Below are positions 15,569 through 24,733 of a stretch of 64,000 nucleotides of DNA, in pieces. The first letter of the stretch is position 1, and the number at the start of each line of letters is the position of its first letter. The translations under genes and the position numbers were made by a program. The notes under the pieces were generated by a model. It had not been told where the DNA came from. It was given only the letters and a program-made list of their open reading frames with translations, and did not search any database. This stretch comes from Alphaproteobacteria bacterium HGW-Alphaproteobacteria-7 (lineage in GTDB: Bacteria > Pseudomonadota > Alphaproteobacteria > Sphingomonadales > Sphingomonadaceae): contig PHEB01000004.1 in assembly GCA_002842735.1 (NCBI GenBank), positions 62,001 to 126,000 on the forward strand. Direction: 5' to 3'.

Positions 15569-17076
15569 GCGACAATGTTCACTCCATTCCGCTCGTTCGT
15601 GCCGGTATCGACACCTACCGCCAACCGGTCGTCTTCATGCACAAGGATTGCCACCTCTGCCGGGCAGAGGGCTTCAGCTCACTGACCCGGGTCGAAATCA
15701 CAGTTCGTGAACGGAAGATCATCGCTTCGCTAAACGTGGTCACCGATGCCGATTGGCTCGCGCCGGACATTGCAGCTCTCAGCAACTCGGCTTGGACCAG
15801 TCTTGGTGTCCGGCCGGGGGACGAGGGCTTCTTCGGACACGCCGAGCCGGCAGAGAGCACGTCTGCCATTCGCGCAAAAGTCTATGGTCAAAAGCTGACG
15901 CAAGATGACTTTCGGGCAATCGTCAAAGATGTTCTGGCCTTCCGCCTTTCCGATCTGGACGTCGCTGCCTTCATCGCATCGTGCGCGGGAGATCGGTTGG
16001 ACGTCGATGAGACAATTGCCCTGACCCGCGCAATGCAGGATGCAGGGCAAACCCTCGACTGGGGCGAGGGAATGATCCTCGACAAGCACTGCGTGGGCGG
16101 GCTTCCTGGCAATCGCACTACGCCAATCGTGGTCGCTATCGTTGCGGCTGCTGGCTTTCGCATTCCCAAGACGTCGAGCCGAGCGATCACTTCTCCGGCA
16201 GGCACCGCCGATACCATGGAGGTGATGACCCCGGTTGCGCTCAAAATCGCGGACCTGCGCCGGGTAGTCGAAGCCGAAGGAGGATGTCTTGCTTGGGGCG
16301 GCGAGCTCGACCTCAGCCCGGCCGACGACTTGCTGATTAGGATCGAGCGCCCGCTCGATTTCGATAGCGACGGTCAGCTCGTGGCGAGCGTTTTGTCCAA
16401 GAAAGCTGCTGCGGGCTCGACCCACGTCCTTATCGATATTCCGGTGGGACCTACCGCCAAGGTTCGGTCGCAAGAAGCGGCTGTGTCGTTGGCAGCCAGA
16501 ATGGAATCTGTTGCTGCTGCGCTCGGCCTCCAGCTGCGTATTCACGTGAGCGATGGATCGGCACCGGTCGGGCGCGGTATCGGGCCCTCCCTCGAGGCAC
16601 GCGACGTGCTCGCCGTCCTCAGGCGCCAAGCTGGTGCACCATCAGACTTGCGCGATCGTGCGCTCGATCTTGCAGGTTCGCTGCTCGACCTAGCTCAGGG
16701 CAATGGACCGATCGGGCGCGACCAAGCAGAAGCGCTCCTCGCCAGCGGTGCAGCGGAGGCCAAATTTCGCGCTATTTGCGAGGCACAAGGGGGCTTTTTC
16801 GAGCCCGGACTTGCCCCGTTCCATGCGATCGAGACGGCTCCTGTTGCCGGGGTGATCGCCGAGATCGACAATCGAATGATTGCGCGGATCGCCAAACTCG
16901 CCGGCGCGCCCGGTCGAAAGACCGCCGGAGTTCTATTGCATAAGCGGCCCGGCGAGCGTGTCGATCAGGGCGAGCCCCTGTACGAAATCCACGCCGAAAC
17001 TTCGGGCGAGCTCGATTGGGCAAGAGACTATGCGCATTCGAGCGCTGAGGCCTTCACGATAGGTGAAGCGCTATGA
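15565..17076 (+). CDS. AMP/thymidine phosphorylase-like enzyme
   Basis: A 503-residue protein in the order of archaeal-type AMP phosphorylases: an N-terminal domain of about 85 residues, then the glycosyltransferase-3 helical and alpha/beta domains, with the phosphate-binding segment DKHCVGGLPGNRTTPI near residue 172. The GGLPGNRT form resembles AMP phosphorylase (GGVPGDKT) more than bacterial DeoA (GGVGDK). AMP phosphorylases convert NMP plus phosphate to base and ribose-1,5-bisphosphate. It is overlapped at both ends by the nuclease and PRPP-synthetase genes. The exact substrate is not decided by sequence. Confidence 0.8.
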   Translation: MSDNVHSIPLVRAGIDTYRQPVVFMHKDCHLCRAEGFSSLTRVEITVRERKIIASLNVVTDADWLAPDIAALSNSAWTSLGVRPGDEGFFGHAEPAESTSAIRAKVYGQKLTQDDFRAIVKDVLAFRLSDLDVAAFIASCAGDRLDVDETIALTRAMQDAGQTLDWGEGMILDKHCVGGLPGNRTTPIVVAIVAAAGFRIPKTSSRAITSPAGTADTMEVMTPVALKIADLRRVVEAEGGCLAWGGELDLSPADDLLIRIERPLDFDSDGQLVASVLSKKAAAGSTHVLIDIPVGPTAKVRSQEAAVSLAARMESVAAALGLQLRIHVSDGSAPVGRGIGPSLEARDVLAVLRRQAGAPSDLRDRALDLAGSLLDLAQGNGPIGRDQAEALLASGAAEAKFRAICEAQGGFFEPGLAPFHAIETAPVAGVIAEIDNRMIARIAKLAGAPGRKTAGVLLHKRPGERVDQGEPLYEIHAETSGELDWARDYAHSSAEAFTIGEAL

Positions 17077-17963
17077 GCGTTCTTCTCTTCTTTCCAGGGA
17101 TGGAGGCACTTGCCACGCAGATTGTCGAGAGAACCGGGAATCATGCCCACCAGGTCGATCTGCACCATTTTCCCGACGGTGAAACCCTCGTCACTTTGCC
17201 CGAACAGCTTGTCGATCAGGACGTAGCTATCCTCGCGACGCTGCACGACCCAGATCCCCTCGCGCTCCCATTGATCTATGCAGCCAGCACTGCGCGGGAG
17301 TTCGGAGCAAAATCAGTAGGCCTGATCGCGCCCTATCTTGCCTATATGCGCCAGGACCGCCGCTTTGCGCCCGGTCAGGCGGTCAGTGCGCCGATATTCG
17401 CGCGCTTCCTCCAGGAGAGCATCGACTGGCTGGTTACAGCCGATCCACACCTCCACCGGATTCATTCGCTTGGCGAGTTGTTCGATATCCCCACGCGGCG
17501 CGTCGAGACTGCATCGCTGCTAGCCGAATGGATCAAGGTCAACGTGCCTGACGCAGTGTTGCTCGGCCCGGATGGCGAGAGCCGGCAGTGGGTTGCCGAA
17601 GTCGCGCAGCTCGCGGGCCGTCCATTCGAGGTCCTGGAGAAGGTGCGCAGCGGAGATCGCGAGGTGCAGGTAAGCGTTCCTCAAAGCGAGGCGCTGCTGG
17701 GTGGAACGCCCGTCGTCCTAGACGATATTGCCTCCTCGGGTCGGACAATGATCGAGGCGATTGCGCGACTGGCAGATGCCGGATGCAGCCCCCCCATTTG
17801 CGTTGTCATTCACGCTGTCTTTTCGGGCGATGCCTACAACCAGATCCTTGAGGCTGGTGCTGCTGGGATCGTCACTACCAACTCCATTCCTCATGCGAGC
17901 AACGCAATCTCATTGGCTGGCCCCTTGTCCGATGCCGCCAACGAGTTGATCGATAACACGTGA
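17073..17963 (+). CDS. prs: Ribose-phosphate pyrophosphokinase (PRPP synthetase)
   Basis: A 296-residue PRPP synthetase homologue. It has the [14 protein letters not shown] flexible-loop segment, a [11 protein letters not shown] metal/ATP segment and the PRPP loop [13 protein letters not shown], which has SGRT where housekeeping enzymes usually have TGGT. The length is shorter than housekeeping Prs (about 310-315). It overlaps the phosphorylase gene by ATGA and precedes the copper ATPase gene by 16 bases. A ribose-phosphate salvage role next to the phosphorylase is inferred. The changed PRPP loop may alter substrate or regulation. Confidence 0.83.
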   Translation: MSVLLFFPGMEALATQIVERTGNHAHQVDLHHFPDGETLVTLPEQLVDQDVAILATLHDPDPLALPLIYAASTAREFGAKSVGLIAPYLAYMRQDRRFAPGQAVSAPIFARFLQESIDWLVTADPHLHRIHSLGELFDIPTRRVETASLLAEWIKVNVPDAVLLGPDGESRQWVAEVAQLAGRPFEVLEKVRSGDREVQVSVPQSEALLGGTPVVLDDIASSGRTMIEAIARLADAGCSPPICVVIHAVFSGDAYNQILEAGAAGIVTTNSIPHASNAISLAGPLSDAANELIDNT

Positions 17964-17979
17964 CCGAAGAGTAACGCCC

Positions 17980-20208
17980 ATGAACGAGCAAGAACTTCAA
18001 CGCGACGAACACCATTGCCATCAACACGGTCATGGAGAAAAGGCGCTGAAGGATGGACGCTACGATAGCGTCCCTGAAGGTTACGCCGGTGCAGTATATA
18101 CCTGTCCCATGCACCCGGAGGTGCGGCAAACACATCCGGGCTCCTGTCCCATTTGCGGTATGGGTCTGGAGCTCGAATCCGCCGCGATGCTGGATGAGGG
18201 ACCGAACCCGGAACTCGTCGATTTCACACGGCGCTTCTGGGTGGGGACGGTTCTCACGATTCCTTTGCTCGTCCTTACAATGGGGCCACTGCTAGGGTTC
18301 TCCGGCATTCGCGAATTCCTTGGAGAACGCGCCACCCTTTGGATCGAACTGGTCTTGGGTACGCCGGTGGTCCTTTGGTGCGGCTGGCCTTTCTTGGTGC
18401 GGGCGTGGAATTCGTTCCGAACGATGAACCTCAACATGTTCTCACTTATCGGGATGGGCGTAATCGCGGCCTGGCTGTTCAGCGTGGTGGCTGTAATAGC
18501 TCCGGATATTTTTCCTGACGGCTTCCGCGATGCCGAAGGTCATGTCGGCGTCTATTTCGAAGCAGCAGCGGTTATCGTGACGCTGGTCCTGCTAGGGCAG
18601 GTAATGGAACTGCGTGCTCGCGAAGGCACAGGCAAGGCAATCCGCGCGTTGCTCGACCTTGCAGCGAAGACCGCGCGGGTCATCCGAGATGATGGCAGCG
18701 AGGAGGAGATCCCGCTCGAACACGTCCATGTCGGCGACCGCCTCCGCGTGCGACCCGGCGAGAAAGTGCCGGTCGATGGCGAAGTCGTCGATGGCAGGTC
18801 CTCCGTCGATGAAAGCATGATTACGGGCGAACCTGTTCCAGTCGAGAAGGTTGCCGGCGATGCAGTCACCGGAGCCACGATCAACGGCACTGGAAGCCTT
18901 GTCATCGAAGCCCAGCGGGTCGGCTCTGACACCATGCTGTCGCAAATCGTCGAGATGGTGGCAGCCGCGCAGCGTTCGCGCGCACCGATCCAGAAATATG
19001 CGGACAAGGTTGCTGGCTGGTTCGTCCCGGCGGTAATCGGTATCGCCGTGCTCGCTTTCATCGCGTGGGCGAGCTGGGGACCAGAGCCCACCCTGGCCTA
19101 TGCCTTGGTCGCCGCAGTTGCCGTTCTGATCATCGCTTGTCCCTGTGCCCTTGGTCTTGCCACTCCCATGTCGATCATGACGGCCACTGGCAGGGGCGCG
19201 CAGGCAGGCGTGCTGATCAAAAACGCCGAAGCGCTGGAACGGTTCGAGAAGATCGACACGCTGATCGTCGACAAGACCGGAACGCTGACCGAGGGCAAGC
19301 CAAAGCTTGTGGCCGTCCTGCCCCGGTCTGGAGAGGATGAAGAAGAAGTATTGCGAGTAGCTGCCTCGCTCGAACGAGGCTCCGAACATCCCTTGGCAGA
19401 AGCAATCGTGAATGGCGCCGAGGAGCGAGGCATCGCCTTGGTTGATGCCAAGGAGTTCGAGGCGATCACCGGCAAGGGTGTTAAGGGCGAGGTAGATGGA
19501 CACGCGGTCGCACTCGGCAACAAGGCGATGATTGAAGACCTTGGCCTCGCCGCCGGTGACCTGGTCGAAAAAGCCAACCAGCGTCGTGACGAAGGCGAAA
19601 CGGTTATGTTCGTTGCCATCGATGGGGCGATTGCCGGTCTCGTTAGCGTGGCTGACCCGGTCAAGGAAACCACGCCAGATGCGCTCAAGGCACTGCACGC
19701 GCTTGGCCTGCGCATCATCATGGCGACGGGCGACAACGAGCGCACGGCCAAGGCTGTTGCTTCGCGGCTCGGCATTGACGAAATCCGCGCCGACGTCCTG
19801 CCCGAAGACAAAGCCCGCATCATTCGCGAGTTGCAGGATGGCGGTGCCAGGGTGGCGATGGCAGGCGACGGGGTGAACGATGCCCCCGCACTGGCACAGG
19901 CCGATGTCGGCATCGCCATGGGCACAGGCGCCGATGTCGCTATCGAAAGCGCAGGCATCACTCTCGTGAAGGGCAATCTCGACGGGATCGTCCGTGCTCG
20001 CCGACTTGCTCAAGCGACCATGCGCAACATCCGGCAAAATTTGTTCTTCGCGCTGATCTATAATGCTGCAGGCGTGCCGGTCGCCGCAGGGGTACTTTAT
20101 CCGGTCATGGGTATGCTCATCAGTCCGATGTTTGCTGCCTTTGCAATGAGCGCGTCTTCGATCTCTGTGGTCCTGAATTCCCTGCGCCTGCGGACGGCAA
20201 GGCTGTGA
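17980..20208 (+). CDS. Copper-translocating P1B-type ATPase
   Basis: A 742-residue P1B-ATPase. The N-terminus has a His-rich stretch ([11 protein letters not shown]) and a heavy-metal-binding domain of the YTCPMHPEV...CPICGM type (residues about 47-65) in place of a CxxC HMA domain. The membrane motif CPC lies in [13 protein letters not shown] near residue 387, followed by DKTGTLTEG (phosphorylation Asp about 430) and [10 protein letters not shown] (about 630). CPC with this N-terminus marks Cu(I)/Ag(I) exporters such as SilP/CopA. It lies in the CsoR-linked operon, consistent with copper induction. Confidence 0.92.
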   Translation: MNEQELQRDEHHCHQHGHGEKALKDGRYDSVPEGYAGAVYTCPMHPEVRQTHPGSCPICGMGLELESAAMLDEGPNPELVDFTRRFWVGTVLTIPLLVLTMGPLLGFSGIREFLGERATLWIELVLGTPVVLWCGWPFLVRAWNSFRTMNLNMFSLIGMGVIAAWLFSVVAVIAPDIFPDGFRDAEGHVGVYFEAAAVIVTLVLLGQVMELRAREGTGKAIRALLDLAAKTARVIRDDGSEEEIPLEHVHVGDRLRVRPGEKVPVDGEVVDGRSSVDESMITGEPVPVEKVAGDAVTGATINGTGSLVIEAQRVGSDTMLSQIVEMVAAAQRSRAPIQKYADKVAGWFVPAVIGIAVLAFIAWASWGPEPTLAYALVAAVAVLIIACPCALGLATPMSIMTATGRGAQAGVLIKNAEALERFEKIDTLIVDKTGTLTEGKPKLVAVLPRSGEDEEEVLRVAASLERGSEHPLAEAIVNGAEERGIALVDAKEFEAITGKGVKGEVDGHAVALGNKAMIEDLGLAAGDLVEKANQRRDEGETVMFVAIDGAIAGLVSVADPVKETTPDALKALHALGLRIIMATGDNERTAKAVASRLGIDEIRADVLPEDKARIIRELQDGGARVAMAGDGVNDAPALAQADVGIAMGTGADVAIESAGITLVKGNLDGIVRARRLAQATMRNIRQNLFFALIYNAAGVPVAAGVLYPVMGMLISPMFAAFAMSASSISVVLNSLRLRTARL

Positions 20209-21557
20209 AGGGATCGCACCAGAACCACAGCGCTAATCAGCATTCGCATGGCGGATCAGAAGAAAAGGGAAGCATAACGCTCGGCGGCGCTGTCGCCATG
20301 GGCACTGGGGTGATGATCGGCGCGGGTATCTTCGCCCTTACCGGACAGATCGCCGAACTCGCCGGACCATTGTTCCCGCTGTCATTCATCGCCGGTGCCA
20401 TCGTCACTGCCTTGGCGGCATACAGCTACATCAAGATGTCCAACGCCTGGCCATCTTCAGGCGGCATCGCGATGATCCTGCAAAAGGCATACGGCCCCGG
20501 CACCGTCGCCGCTGCCGCTTCGCTCCTCATGGCACTTTCTATGGTGATCAACGAGAGCCTCGTCGCGCGCACATTTGCCACCTACGCGCTACGTCCCTTC
20601 GAGATGCAGGACAATGGCCTGCTGCAGTCGGCACTCGCCCTGGCGCTGATCGTGTTCGCCTATCTCGTGAATGCTTCGGGCAATCGCTCGGTGAGCATGG
20701 TCTCGATTGTCATGTCCGCGATCAAGATTGGCGGTATCGCGATCTTCGCCGTCGCCGCGCTCTGGGTGAGCGGGCTTTCGGATGGAGCCTTTGTAGAGCC
20801 CACAACTGGCTTCGGATGGGAAGGGATGGTTGCGTCCTTCGCCTTCTCGATCCTTGCCTTCAAAGGCTTCACGACGATCACAAACAGCGGCGGAGAGATC
20901 GTTGACCCTCATCGCAATGTCGGGCGAACGATCATGATCGCCATCGGGATTTGCGTGGTGACTTACCTCCTCGTTGCAGCTGCGGTGGGTGCGAGCCTTG
21001 GGATCGACGAAATCGTGGCGGCGCGCGATTACTCGTTGGCGGCAGCTGCAGAACCCGCGCTTGGCCGCATCGGTTTCTGGTTCACGGTAGTGATCGCCGT
21101 TACCGCCACCGCTTCCGGCGTCGTGGCTAGCGTGTTCGCCGTATCCCGCATGCTGACAATGCTCACCGAGATGAAGATGATTCCGCACAGCCATTTCGGC
21201 ATGAAGGGCAGCCTGCGCAGCCACCTGTTGGTCTACACAGTGGTGGTCGCCGGAGTCCTCGCGGTCCTTTTCGACCTTTCCCGCATTGCTGCCCTTGGCG
21301 TGTTCTTCTACCTGGTGATGGACATGCTCGTACATTGGGGCGTCTTGCGGAACCTGCGCAAAGAAATCGGTGCGCGGGCCGAGATCCTTCTGGCAGCACT
21401 GGCAGCTGATCTGGTCGTCCTGGGAGCCTTCACGTGGACCAAGTTGCAGAGCGACGCGATGATCGTTCTTTATGCCGTGCTGGGGATCGCCGTTGTCTTC
21501 GTCGGAGAACATCTGTTCTTGCGCCGTAAGGAAGAAGTCGAAAACGAGCCGGCCTAA
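20205..21557 (+). CDS. APC-superfamily amino acid permease
   Basis: A 450-residue protein with 12 predicted helices. The [24 protein letters not shown] segment in helix 1 is the APC substrate-binding signature. A His-rich N-terminal extension ([13 protein letters not shown]) is unusual for the family and may bind metal. The GTG start overlaps the ATPase stop, so it is translated with a copper pump. Its substrate is unknown; import of an amino acid that chelates or buffers copper is a guess from context. Confidence 0.82.
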   Translation: MKGSHQNHSANQHSHGGSEEKGSITLGGAVAMGTGVMIGAGIFALTGQIAELAGPLFPLSFIAGAIVTALAAYSYIKMSNAWPSSGGIAMILQKAYGPGTVAAAASLLMALSMVINESLVARTFATYALRPFEMQDNGLLQSALALALIVFAYLVNASGNRSVSMVSIVMSAIKIGGIAIFAVAALWVSGLSDGAFVEPTTGFGWEGMVASFAFSILAFKGFTTITNSGGEIVDPHRNVGRTIMIAIGICVVTYLLVAAAVGASLGIDEIVAARDYSLAAAAEPALGRIGFWFTVVIAVTATASGVVASVFAVSRMLTMLTEMKMIPHSHFGMKGSLRSHLLVYTVVVAGVLAVLFDLSRIAALGVFFYLVMDMLVHWGVLRNLRKEIGARAEILLAALAADLVVLGAFTWTKLQSDAMIVLYAVLGIAVVFVGEHLFLRRKEEVENEPA

Positions 21558-21575
21558 CGGCGCATTCATCAGATC

Positions 21576-22037
21576 ATGGAGGCGAAGTTCATTTCTGGTT
21601 CTGGGAAACACAGAGCGAAGACCGGAAGCCATCCCGAAGTGTGGCTGGCCGTTCAAGGCTTCCTCGTCGCCTTCCTTTGGGAAATGCTCCAGATGCCGTT
21701 CTACGTGATGGATGGCATGACAGCTTGGGCAGTAACAAAGAGCTGTGCACTCGCGTCACTTGGCGATGCGGGCATCATGGTTGGTGCGGCATGGATTGCT
21801 GATCGCCTAACTGGCGGCGGTCTCTGGCGCGAACGTCTGACTTCGCGGCCCGTGGGGATATTCCTGGGTGTTGGACTGGCCGCAACCGCTGCGATCGAAT
21901 GGATGGCACTGCGGACCGACTGGGGGTGGAGCTATTCCCAATCAATGCCTACTCTGTTCGGCATTGGGGTAGTGCCTCTCGCCATGTGGGTAGTCGTCCC
22001 ACTGGCGTCGCTGGGCTTGGCGAGACGAATGGCTTGA
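21576..22037 (+). CDS. Four-helix membrane protein, unknown
   Basis: A 153-residue protein with four hydrophobic segments (about residues 23-45, 60-80, 93-113 and 125-148), no cysteines likely to bind metal, and a conserved-looking LWEMLQMPFYVMDGM segment after the first helix. I do not recognise the family. It begins 19 bases after the permease in the CsoR-linked operon and is followed by a 218-base gap before the channel-like gene. Confidence 0.6.
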   Translation: MEAKFISGSGKHRAKTGSHPEVWLAVQGFLVAFLWEMLQMPFYVMDGMTAWAVTKSCALASLGDAGIMVGAAWIADRLTGGGLWRERLTSRPVGIFLGVGLAATAAIEWMALRTDWGWSYSQSMPTLFGIGVVPLAMWVVVPLASLGLARRMA

Positions 22038-22255
22038 ACATCCTTTAGGCCGCCCACAAATTCCATTGCACAACAGCGACTTAGCCTGGCAGCCAAGGCA
22101 TCGATTGGGGTGCCTTGAGACCTTCACCGTTCAGGCGCAGCGTTTCCTCTCTGGGAACGAAACGGTTTTGCGTCCCGTTAAAACCAGCAAACTGAGATGG
22201 AGAAGAAGCCATATCAATTGCCCTGCTAATAGGCGTAATTCTGTTCATCGCGGCC

Positions 22256-22624
22256 GTGTGGATGCACATCGGAATGATCCGCTTGGCGAAGCGCACAGTT
22301 GCGACAAGCACGCCCGGCTCTTTCAACTTGAGCCTCGCGTATCTCATCGTTCTCGCCAGTCACCTCGCCGTCACGGGCTTTTTTGCTATTGGGTTTGCCG
22401 GTGCAGCCGGTCTCGGGCTCGGCGGTTTCGAGAAAGAGCCCGTGATGAGCGCCATGGACCTATACTACTTCCCGCTCATCAACATCACCACGCTCGGGCT
22501 CGGAGACATCTATCCGACCGGGCACCTGCGCGCGCTTGCAGGGATCGAATCCCTAACCGGCTTTCTTCTGATCAGCTGCACGGCGCAATTCGTTTTCCAG
22601 ACAATGTCGAAACAGGAGAAATGA
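22256..22624 (+). CDS. Two-helix K+-channel-like protein
   Basis: A 122-residue protein with two membrane helices flanking a pore loop TTLGLGDIYPTG, close to the TVGYGD-type potassium filter with Leu for Tyr. This is the bacterial Ion_trans_2 layout. The first start codon in this frame is the GTG at 22256 without a ribosome-binding site. The frame stays open upstream to 22196 and would encode another hydrophobic segment (IALLIGVILFIAAV) but has no ATG, GTG or TTG; an ATG at 22197 is one base out of frame. The N-terminus may be damaged, or a rare start may be used. Confidence 0.65.
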   Translation: MWMHIGMIRLAKRTVATSTPGSFNLSLAYLIVLASHLAVTGFFAIGFAGAAGLGLGGFEKEPVMSAMDLYYFPLINITTLGLGDIYPTGHLRALAGIESLTGFLLISCTAQFVFQTMSKQEK

Positions 22625-22627
22625 TCG

Positions 22628-23239
22628 ATGCCTGAGCATAAGCAACAGCACGGCGGCGGGGGCAATTACTGGCGCTTCATGGCGATGGTGGCGACGTCGA
22701 CCGCGATCATGTTCGGCCTGATGTACCTAAATACGTACGAGCTCGATCACGTGTTCTGGAGCGAGACGCGCTTCTGGATGACCTTCGTCATGGGCGGCAT
22801 GATGATGATCGTCATGCTGCTCTTCATGTGGGGGATGTACAAGGACAAGACCAAGAACTTCATCATCCTGGGGGTTGGTGCCCTGACCTTCGCGGTGGCG
22901 CTCTGGTTGGTTCGCAGCCAGGCGACCGTCAACGATGAAGAATATATGGCAGCGATGATCCCCCATCACTCGATCGCCGTCTTGACCAGTTCGCGAGCAG
23001 AGATCACCGATCCGCGTGTTCGCAAACTCGCAGACTCCATCATCGAAGCGCAAGTCAAGGAAATCGCCGAGATGAAGATGCTGATCGAAGACATCGAGAC
23101 CAATGGCGAAATGGGCGATGGCACACCTCTCCCCGCACGGACTACCGACCTAACTCCAGAACTCTTGGAGGAAGCCAAGAAAGCACTCGAGCGCCCCGTG
23201 GAACCCGATGTCCGTGAAGAGGTCACAATCGGTGAGTGA
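22628..23239 (+). CDS. DUF305 membrane protein
   Basis: A 203-residue protein. Three membrane helices fill residues 15-100 with a Met-rich second helix (MGGMMMIVMLLFMWGM). A C-terminal DUF305 domain (ferritin-like helical) begins DEEYMAAMIPHHSIAV, the family's MIPHH signature. DUF305 proteins are common in copper islands; the Met/His residues may bind metal on the periplasmic side. It is the last recognisable gene of the copper island, three bases after the channel-like gene. Confidence 0.85.
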   Translation: MPEHKQQHGGGGNYWRFMAMVATSTAIMFGLMYLNTYELDHVFWSETRFWMTFVMGGMMMIVMLLFMWGMYKDKTKNFIILGVGALTFAVALWLVRSQATVNDEEYMAAMIPHHSIAVLTSSRAEITDPRVRKLADSIIEAQVKEIAEMKMLIEDIETNGEMGDGTPLPARTTDLTPELLEEAKKALERPVEPDVREEVTIGE

Positions 23240-24094
23240 CTCTCACCAAGGCAGTTTCGCAAGATAGAGCCTTTGTGGCTGCTGAATTGCCGTCTGCTTT
23301 TGTTCACCTGTAGCTTCGGCTTGAGAGTCTGGAAGGAGGGCGCAAAGCGGTCATCCTAGGAATGAAAAGGTTGTGTCCTCCCCTGCCCCAAAGTCGGCCA
23401 CCTCTGTTCGAATCCTCAGGCGGGACTCGAACTCACGTTAAATAATTGGGATCTTTCCGACCAATCCCGTTACGGAAGGGCTGGGGCACGCCGTTGCACT
23501 AGCTTGAGAATCCGGCTGTGAGCCACAGATCGCAGCTGGGGGTATCGCCTGATTTCGCACTGCCCGAGGATACCCCCAAAATACCCCCATAAAGGCTCCG
23601 GCTTCAAGCGAACACATGCGGACGTATACGGCTCCAAGCGGATTGGCTTGGTAGCACAACTGCTATTGAAAACAGCAATTTGAGTCGGAAATCCGGACCC
23701 ATGCGAACACAAGCGAACCTATGCGGAAGCTATTTCCTGGTAGCGGAGGAGGGACACTAACGTCGGTTATATTGCATTGATTTTTATAATCAATTTTACG
23801 ATTCTCTATTCAAATACCCCCAACAGTACCCCCGCTATCGTCTTAATGCGGTAAGTTACGTTTTTTTGGCGACGAGACGAGTTGGCCAATGATTTTGGAC
23901 ACCCGCCAAGGACGGATCGGCCGCTTGGTAGCAGGATGTGCTTTGCAAACTTTAGTGTGAAAATAGTCGCATTGCCCGCTTCATTCGAAGCTCCGGATGG
24001 GCGATTTAATTTAAGATGCGGCCATTTCCAATTTGGTTAGGCCATTCAAGTTCGCTCAAGACTTCTAGCCTCGGACATGCTGAGAACTTCAGGA
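23240..24094. other. Gene-free junction between copper and zinc/cadmium islands
   Basis: About 855 bases without a credible gene, and more A/T-rich in its second half. It holds four scattered TACCCCC words (about 23574, 23585, 23817, 23829), an imperfect direct repeat (23605 and 23710), and tRNA T-arm-like strings (GTTCGAATCC near 23408; GGGACTCGAACTC near 23423; TGGTAGCGGAGGAGGGA near 23739, like a tRNA 3' end read backwards). These look like remnants of an integration site, but no whole tRNA or integrase can be built. Confidence 0.5.
23605..23727 (+). repeat. Imperfect 18-bp direct repeat pair
   Basis: CAAGCGAACACATGCGGA at 23605-23622 and CAAGCGAACCTATGCGGA at 23710-23727 agree at 16 of 18 positions and are 105 bases apart, inside the gene-free junction. 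Purpose unknown; possibly arm-type recombinase sites left by a lost integrase. Confidence 0.5.
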
Positions 24095-24733
24095 TCAACT
24101 CCTGAATTCGTCGCCTTTGATATGTTCGGTGCCCGCTTCCTCATGCTTATCCCTGTGCGCATCGCGAAGGATATCGATCCCGCCATACAGGGCGATGCCA
24201 GCAACCGCGATCCCAACCACGAGATCCGGCCAGTTTGCGCCTGTAAGCATAACGATCATCCCGGCGACGATGATGCCGCCGTTCGATATGAAATCGTTGA
24301 AGCTAAAGGTGGTCGCTGCGCGAAGATTGACGTCCTTTTGCTGAAGCTTCTGGAGCATGCGCAGGCATATAAGGTTCACCACCGCCGCGATGGCGGCCAT
24401 CGCGATCATCATCAGGCCGCCCGGCTCGGAGCCTTCGATGAAACGCCTGACGGCATCGGCGATGACGCCTCCGGCGAAGATCAGGAGCATGATGCCTGAG
24501 AAACGCGCGGCTCCCCGTTTCCAGGATTGCGAACGGGTGAGAGCCAAAAGACTGAGCGCGTAGACAAATGCATCGGATGAATTGTCGAGCCCGTTGGCCA
24601 AGAGCGCGTTCGAGTCCGCAAAATAGGCAACGACAAAGAAACCAACCGCGATTGCGACGTTGAGCCACAATACGATCCACAATGTGCGTCGTTTGTCCGC
24701 CGAATCCAGATCGAATTCATCGTTGCAGCTCAT
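24095..24733 (-). CDS. Cation diffusion facilitator (CDF) transporter
   Basis: A 212-residue membrane protein with five to six helices. The NGLDNSSDAFVYALS segment in helix 2 and FNDFISNGGIIVAG in helix 5 place Asp/Asn residues where CDF proteins bind Zn/Cd/Co. It lacks the long C-terminal cytoplasmic domain of CzcD and has only a short charged tail (RDAHRDKHEEAG). It overlaps the upstream P-type ATPase gene (ATGA) and ends the long minus-strand efflux operon. It exports cations from the cytoplasm. Confidence 0.82.
   Translation of the reverse strand: MSCNDEFDLDSADKRRTLWIVLWLNVAIAVGFFVVAYFADSNALLANGLDNSSDAFVYALSLLALTRSQSWKRGAARFSGIMLLIFAGGVIADAVRRFIEGSEPGGLMMIAMAAIAAVVNLICLRMLQKLQQKDVNLRAATTFSFNDFISNGGIIVAGMIVMLTGANWPDLVVGIAVAGIALYGGIDILRDAHRDKHEEAGTEHIKGDEFRS

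Noticed and set aside
23395..23470. Possible tRNA gene on either strand
   Set aside because: Only T-arm-like strings are present; no acceptor stem, D-arm or anticodon arm can be assembled.
23438..23659. 73-codon minus-strand frame in the junction
   Set aside because: No recognisable product, no ribosome-binding site, and low-complexity TACCCCC words dominate it.
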